Below, one piece after another: positions 56,915 to 64,000 of a stretch of DNA of 64,000 bases (position 1 is the first letter of the stretch; each line of letters begins with the position of its first letter). The stretch spans positions 685,548 to 749,547 of the forward strand of contig JAJQGT010000006.1 in NCBI GenBank assembly GCA_021201135.1, in the 5' to 3' direction. The notes below the pieces were generated by a model, which did not search any database, had not been told where the DNA came from, and worked only from the letters and a program-made list of their open reading frames with translations. Made by a program: the position numbers and the translations under genes. The DNA comes from Oscillospiraceae bacterium. Lineage in GTDB: Bacteria > Bacillota > Clostridia > Oscillospirales > Ruminococcaceae.

Positions 56915-58150
56915 ATGGCAAAGAAGTATGTTATCATCGGCAACGGAACCGCCGCTGTCGGCTGTATAGAGGGCATCAGGGCTAACGACAAAGAAGGCTC
57001 TATCACCGTTATTTCGGCTGAGAAGCACCCCGCTTATTGCCGTCCGCTTATCTCCTATTATCTTGAGGGCAAGGCTGTTCCCGAAAGAATGAGCTATCGC
57101 CCCGACGATTTCTATGACAAGAACGGCGTCAAGGTCATCTATGGTGAGACCGCCGAGAAGATTGACTCTGACAAGAAGCAGGTAGTTCTCGGAAACGGAG
57201 AAAAAGTGGCTTATGACAGCGTATGCGTTGCCGCAGGCTCGAGACCGCTCGTGCCGCCTTTTGAAGGGCTCGACACTGTTCCAAAGAAGTTCCCCTTCAT
57301 GACGCTTGACGACGCACAGAACCTCGAGAGTGCAATCTCCGAAGACAGCGATGTCTTCATCGTCGGTGCGGGACTTATCGGGCTTAAGTGCGCCGAGGGT
57401 CTTTACGGCAGGGTTAAATCCATCACCGTATGCGATCTGGCGGACAGGGTTATGCCGAGTATTCTCGATGCCGAAACCGCCGAAATGATGAAAAAGCGCC
57501 TCGAAGACAACGGCTTGAAGCTGATGCTTTCCGACACCGCCACCAAGTTCGACGGCAACACCGCCTATATGAAGAGCGGGGCGGAGGTCAAGTTTGACGT
57601 TCTCGTTCTTGCTGTAGGCGTAAGAGCCAACATCTCTCTTGTAAAAGATGCGGGCGGCGACTGCGGAAGAGGCATAACGGTTGACAACCACATGGCAACG
57701 TCACTCCCCGACATCTATGCCGCAGGAGACTGCACGGAATCAATGGACTACTCCAGCGGAACTGTAAAAGTAATGGCAATCATGCCGAACGCCTATATGC
57801 AGGGTCACTGTGCCGGCGAGAATATGGTGGGTAAAGATGTCACATTCGACAACGGCATTCCGATGAATGCAATCGGGTTCTTCGGATTCCACGTTATGAG
57901 CGCCGGCACTCCCGACGGAGAACTCTATGAGGAGAAAACCGAATCGACCTCGAAGAAGCTCTTCACGAAGGACGACCGACTTGTAGGGTTCATTCTGGCG
58001 GGTGACACGACCCGTGCCGGAATTTATACAAATTTGATAAGAAACGGTATTTCTCTTAGCTCTATTGACTTTGATACCATAAAAACAGCTCCAAATATCT
58101 TTTCTTTTGGTCAAGAATACTGTAGAAATTCTCTCGGAGGTGTGGTATAA
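56915..58150 (+). CDS. FAD/NAD(P)-dependent oxidoreductase
   Basis: 'YVIIGNGTAAVGCIEGIRAND', 'DVFIVGAGLIGLKCAEGLYGR', 'MATSLPDIYAAGDCTE'. Confidence 0.92.
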   Translation: MAKKYVIIGNGTAAVGCIEGIRANDKEGSITVISAEKHPAYCRPLISYYLEGKAVPERMSYRPDDFYDKNGVKVIYGETAEKIDSDKKQVVLGNGEKVAYDSVCVAAGSRPLVPPFEGLDTVPKKFPFMTLDDAQNLESAISEDSDVFIVGAGLIGLKCAEGLYGRVKSITVCDLADRVMPSILDAETAEMMKKRLEDNGLKLMLSDTATKFDGNTAYMKSGAEVKFDVLVLAVGVRANISLVKDAGGDCGRGITVDNHMATSLPDIYAAGDCTESMDYSSGTVKVMAIMPNAYMQGHCAGENMVGKDVTFDNGIPMNAIGFFGFHVMSAGTPDGELYEEKTESTSKKLFTKDDRLVGFILAGDTTRAGIYTNLIRNGISLSSIDFDTIKTAPNIFSFGQEYCRNSLGGVV

Positions 58151-58151
58151 T

Positions 58152-58868
58152 ATGTTGATAGATGTTTCAGGCTTGGGATTCAGCGAAATAAATTCCCTGA
58201 TAAGAGCTCAAGGCGAGAGCTGTCACCTCACCGGATGCCTCAGCCAGAGGTTCATCGGTGCCGGTATGTCATACCGCGAAATCACGATTGACGGCACTCC
58301 CGGAAATGCGCTCGGCGCTTACCTCAACGGTGGCGAAATCACCGTCAACGGCAACGCCCAGGACGCAGTCGGCGACACAATGAACGACGGCAAGATTATA
58401 ATCAACGGTCACGTCGGCGACGCTGTCGGCTATGCTATGCGTGGCGGCGAGATCTACGTCAGGGACAGTGCGGGCTACCGTGCGGGAATCCACATGAAGC
58501 AATACAAGAAAAAGAGACCGGTTATGGTCATCGGCGGAAGAACCGGAAGCTTCCTCGGCGAATATCAGGCAGGCGGCTTGATAATCGTTCTGGGACTTCA
58601 CAAGGACGGCAAGCCCATCGTTGGCAACTTCCCGGGCACGGGAATGCACGGAGGCAAGCTGTTCTTAAGAAACGCAGAGGGTCTTTCGTTCCCGGCGCAG
58701 GTCAATGTGAACGATGCAACTGACGAAGACATGGCGGAAATTACGCCGTATGTCGAGAACTACTGCAAGTACTTCGGTGCGGACATCTCGGAGATAATGA
58801 GTTCCCCGTTCACGGTTGTAACTCCTAACTCGAAGAACCCATACAAGCAGCTTTACGTTAATAACTGA
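58152..58868 (+). CDS. Glutamate synthase GXGXG domain protein
   Basis: 'GTPGNALGAYLNGGEITVNGNAQDAVGDTMNDGKIIINGHVGDAVGYAMRGGEIYVRDSAGYRAGIHMK'. Confidence 0.93.
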   Translation: MLIDVSGLGFSEINSLIRAQGESCHLTGCLSQRFIGAGMSYREITIDGTPGNALGAYLNGGEITVNGNAQDAVGDTMNDGKIIINGHVGDAVGYAMRGGEIYVRDSAGYRAGIHMKQYKKKRPVMVIGGRTGSFLGEYQAGGLIIVLGLHKDGKPIVGNFPGTGMHGGKLFLRNAEGLSFPAQVNVNDATDEDMAEITPYVENYCKYFGADISEIMSSPFTVVTPNSKNPYKQLYVNN

Positions 58869-58894
58869 TTGGCATAGATAAAGGACGGTGCAAA

Positions 58895-60103
58895 ATGAGC
58901 TATACTCCCGACGAAATTCTCCAGTATATCGAGGAAGAGGATGTTAAGTTCATCCGCTTGGCGTTCTGCGATGTTTTCGGAACACCGAAAAACATTTCCA
59001 TCATGCCGAACGAGATGAGGCGTGCCTTCGAGCAGGGTATCTCGATAGATTCCTCCGCAATCGCCGGCTTCGGCGACGAAAGCCGCTCGGACATGCTCCT
59101 TATCCCCGACCCTTCGGAGATATCCATTCTCCCCTGGAGACCGGAGCACGGAAGAGTCGTAAGAATGTTTTGCACCGTTTGCAACCCCGACAAAACGGTC
59201 TTTGAAGCGGACGCAAGAAGCTTGCTCAAGAAGACTGCGGAAGAGCTCAAAGCCGAAGGGTTCGAGTTCAATTTCGGTCCCGAGACGGAGTTTTATCTCT
59301 TCAAGCGTGACGAAAACGGCGAGCCCACGAAGATTCCCTATGACCATGCGGGCTATATGGACATAGCGCCCGAGGACAAGGGCGAAAACGTCCGCCGTGA
59401 AATCTGCTTAACACTTGAGCAGATGGGCATCGTGCCGGAGTCTTCCCACCACGAGGAGGGTCCGAGCCAAAATAAAATCAGCTTCAGATATTCCGACGCC
59501 CTCAAAGCCGCAGACCATGCGATTACATTCCGCTCTGTTGTAAAGACCATCGCCGCAAGGAACGGGCTTGTTGCGGACTTCTCACCGAAGCCGCTTGACG
59601 GTCTTCCCGGCAACGGAATGCACATAAATATCTCCGCCGTATATAACGGCGAGGATGTCCTTCCTTACGCAACAGCGGGAATACTCAAACATATTTCCGA
59701 AATAACGCTGTTTTTAAATTCCCATCCCGATTCATACAAAAGATTCGGTGCAAACAAGGCACCCCTCTATATATCCTGGTCGGAGCAGAACCGCTCCCAG
59801 CTCATAAGAATTCCCGCAACAAAGCGTGAATACAAGAGAGCGGAGCTAAGGTCTCCCGACCCGATGTGCAACCCTTATCTCGCACTTTTACTTCTCATGA
59901 AGGCTATGGCAGACGGAATCAGGAACAAGCTTCCCCTCTGCCCGCCGACAGACATAAATCTCTTCAAGGCATCGCCCAAGGAGCTTTCGGGCTTCGAAAT
60001 GCTCCCAAGAAGCCTCAGCGAAGCCGTTACTGCGGCTCAGGACTCCGATTTCGTCAGAGCCTCGGTTCCGCAGTCGATAATCGACAACTACTCTTCAAGG
60101 TAA
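58895..60103 (+). CDS. glnA: Glutamine synthetase
   Basis: 'FIRLAFCDVFGTPKNISI', 'NFGPETEFYLFK', 'HHEEGPSQNKISFRYSDALKAADHAITFR', 'NGMHINISAV'. Confidence 0.95.
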   Translation: MSYTPDEILQYIEEEDVKFIRLAFCDVFGTPKNISIMPNEMRRAFEQGISIDSSAIAGFGDESRSDMLLIPDPSEISILPWRPEHGRVVRMFCTVCNPDKTVFEADARSLLKKTAEELKAEGFEFNFGPETEFYLFKRDENGEPTKIPYDHAGYMDIAPEDKGENVRREICLTLEQMGIVPESSHHEEGPSQNKISFRYSDALKAADHAITFRSVVKTIAARNGLVADFSPKPLDGLPGNGMHINISAVYNGEDVLPYATAGILKHISEITLFLNSHPDSYKRFGANKAPLYISWSEQNRSQLIRIPATKREYKRAELRSPDPMCNPYLALLLLMKAMADGIRNKLPLCPPTDINLFKASPKELSGFEMLPRSLSEAVTAAQDSDFVRASVPQSIIDNYSSR

Positions 60104-60151
60104 ACCAGTCCATATAATTTGTAACGCCATATTAAACCGGGGGTCGTGAAA

Positions 60152-62368
<2,217 letters not shown>

Positions 62369-62370
<2 letters not shown>

Positions 62371-62417
62371 ACCCCTCCACCGGCTACGCCGGTCCCCCTC
62401 CCCTTTCAGGGGAGGCT
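62369..62417. repeat. Composite repeat family R1, copy E (left half only)
   Basis: AAACCCCTCCACCGGCTACGCCGGTCCCCCTCCCCTTTCAGGGGAGGCT. Confidence 0.85.
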
Positions 62418-62463
62418 ATAAGTGACCAAATGAAACTTTGTATATTCAAAGGGATTGATTAGA

Positions 62464-63921
62464 ATGAATGAAATTCACGAGGAGTGCGGGATTTTCGGGG
62501 TTTATGCTCCGGATACAAGACGACTCTCGGATATGGTTTACTATGGGTTGTATGCTCTTCAGCACCGTGGGCAGGAAAGCTGCGGCATGGTCGTTTGCGA
62601 CGACGGGCTTTTCTATTCCCATAAGGATTTGGGACTCGTGGGCGAAGTGTTTACAAAAGAGGCTATCGCTTCGCTTCCCACGGGACAGATGGCTGTCGGG
62701 CACGTCCGCTACGGCACCACCGGCGGCACAAGCAGAGCTAATTGTCAGCCTATCGAAGTAAACCACTGCAAGGGCAGACTTGCTCTTGCACATAGCGGAA
62801 ATTTAACGAACGCCTATGAGCTTCGGGCTCGTCTCGAGCTCTCAGGCGCCATATTCCACACCACCAGCGACACCGAAACCATAGCTTATATTGTCACGCA
62901 GGAGCGATTGACCGCACCCTCGATTGAGGAAGCGGTGAACCGCGCCGCTTGGCGTTTGGAGGGTGCTTATTCCCTCGTATTCATGTCGGCTACGAAGCTG
63001 ATTGCCATGCGAGACGCGCACGGCTTCCGCCCCCTTTGCTACGGCAAAACGCCCGACGGATGCTATGTCGTCACGTCGGAAAGCTGTGCCTTGGCGGCTG
63101 TGGGAGCTGAATTCATAAGAGACATTCTCCCCGGCGAAATCGTCGTCTTCGACGAGAACGGGGTCTACTCAATCACCGACCACTGCGGCAAGAAGCCGGA
63201 AAGGCTCTGCGTTTTCGAGTATATCTACTTCGCGCGCTCCGATTCCGTAATCAACGGTGTTTCGGTTCATGCGGCAAGAAGAAAAGCGGGCGAGCTTCTC
63301 GCCAAAAGCCACCCGGTCGAGGCTGACGTCGTCATCGGTGTGCCCGATTCGGGGCTCGATGCGGCACTCGGCTATTCGATGGCTTCGGGGATTCCGTATG
63401 AATTAGGATTTATCAAGAATAAATACGTCGGCAGGACATTTATCTCGCCGACACAGAGCGACAGGCTCGACCAGGTCCGAATCAAGCTTAGCCCAATCAG
63501 CGAGGCGGTCACGGGAAAGCGCGTTATAATGATTGACGACTCAATCGTCAGAGGCACGGCCAGTGCACAGATAGTAAAGCTTCTCCGCAACGCCGGTGCT
63601 ACCGAGGTTCACGTCAGGATTTCGTCGCCGCCGTTCCTTAATCCCTGCTACTACGGCACGGACATCGATTCCGAAAACGGGCTCATCGCATGCAGTCACA
63701 CGGTCGAGGAAATCGCCGAAATCATCGGTGCGGACAGTCTCGGGTATCTTCCCACAGAGGACTTAAAAATTCTCGCTGAGAGCGAAAACATCTGCACATC
63801 CTGCTTCACCGGCGATTATCCTACAGGTATTCCCGTCCACACAGACAAGGGTCGCTTCGAGGGAAAGCTCTCCGAAGCGAAGCCGCAAAAATCTCGTTTA
63901 TACAAGTCAAAATCTAAATAA
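62464..63921 (+). CDS. purF: Amidophosphoribosyltransferase
   Basis: 'MNEIHEECGIFGVYAPD', 'GMVVCDDG', 'VIMIDDSIVRGTASAQIVKLLRNAGATEVHVRISSPPF'. Confidence 0.97.
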   Translation: MNEIHEECGIFGVYAPDTRRLSDMVYYGLYALQHRGQESCGMVVCDDGLFYSHKDLGLVGEVFTKEAIASLPTGQMAVGHVRYGTTGGTSRANCQPIEVNHCKGRLALAHSGNLTNAYELRARLELSGAIFHTTSDTETIAYIVTQERLTAPSIEEAVNRAAWRLEGAYSLVFMSATKLIAMRDAHGFRPLCYGKTPDGCYVVTSESCALAAVGAEFIRDILPGEIVVFDENGVYSITDHCGKKPERLCVFEYIYFARSDSVINGVSVHAARRKAGELLAKSHPVEADVVIGVPDSGLDAALGYSMASGIPYELGFIKNKYVGRTFISPTQSDRLDQVRIKLSPISEAVTGKRVIMIDDSIVRGTASAQIVKLLRNAGATEVHVRISSPPFLNPCYYGTDIDSENGLIACSHTVEEIAEIIGADSLGYLPTEDLKILAESENICTSCFTGDYPTGIPVHTDKGRFEGKLSEAKPQKSRLYKSKSK

Positions 63922-63949
63922 ATTCAAACACTTTTAGGAGGACATTATC

Positions 63950-64000
63950 ATGAACAAGCTTTATGAAGGAAAGTCGAAAATCGTTTACGAGGGCACAGAC
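63950..64000 (+). CDS. purC: Phosphoribosylaminoimidazole-succinocarboxamide synthase, 5' end only
   Basis: 'MNKLYEGKSKIVYEGTD' after AGGAGG; cut off by the window end. Confidence 0.85.
   Translation, partial: MNKLYEGKSKIVYEGTD

Overview
A 64 kb chromosomal segment from a Gram-positive anaerobe, probably a Clostridia/Oscillospiraceae relative (inferred from gene content only). Left to right: (i) the decayed end of a surface-polysaccharide locus (GT4, truncated glycosyltransferase, broken wzy-like polymerase, GT2); (ii) a large minus-strand locus at 3.5-22.2 kb with a BceRS/BceAB-type two-component and ABC module, followed upstream by an ABC-2 type transporter and seven consecutive lipoprotein genes (solute-binding-like and propeller-like, one a fusion of both), chained by start/stop overlaps; (iii) three overlapping large serine recombinases plus a recombinase-like protein lacking the catalytic residues; (iv) a DUF3791/DUF3990 toxin-antitoxin-like cassette; (v) housekeeping and metabolic genes (acyl-ACP thioesterase, ferredoxin, RodA/FtsW, galK, trmB, TctCBA, araD, phosphodiesterase, FTR-like/thioredoxin, EF-G-like, GDSL hydrolase, GH53 galactanase, icd, acn, PIN/Phd TA, YitT, PlsC-like); (vi) a split glutamate synthase-glnA-ANTAR operon with a leader terminator, then pyrG, purF and the start of purC. 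Several families of palindromic repeats sit at stop codons and in places encode C-terminal tails. The best candidate for an undescribed system is the seven-lipoprotein/ABC-2/Bce locus at 3.5-22.2 kb. All family calls come from reading sequences and motifs; no database search was run.
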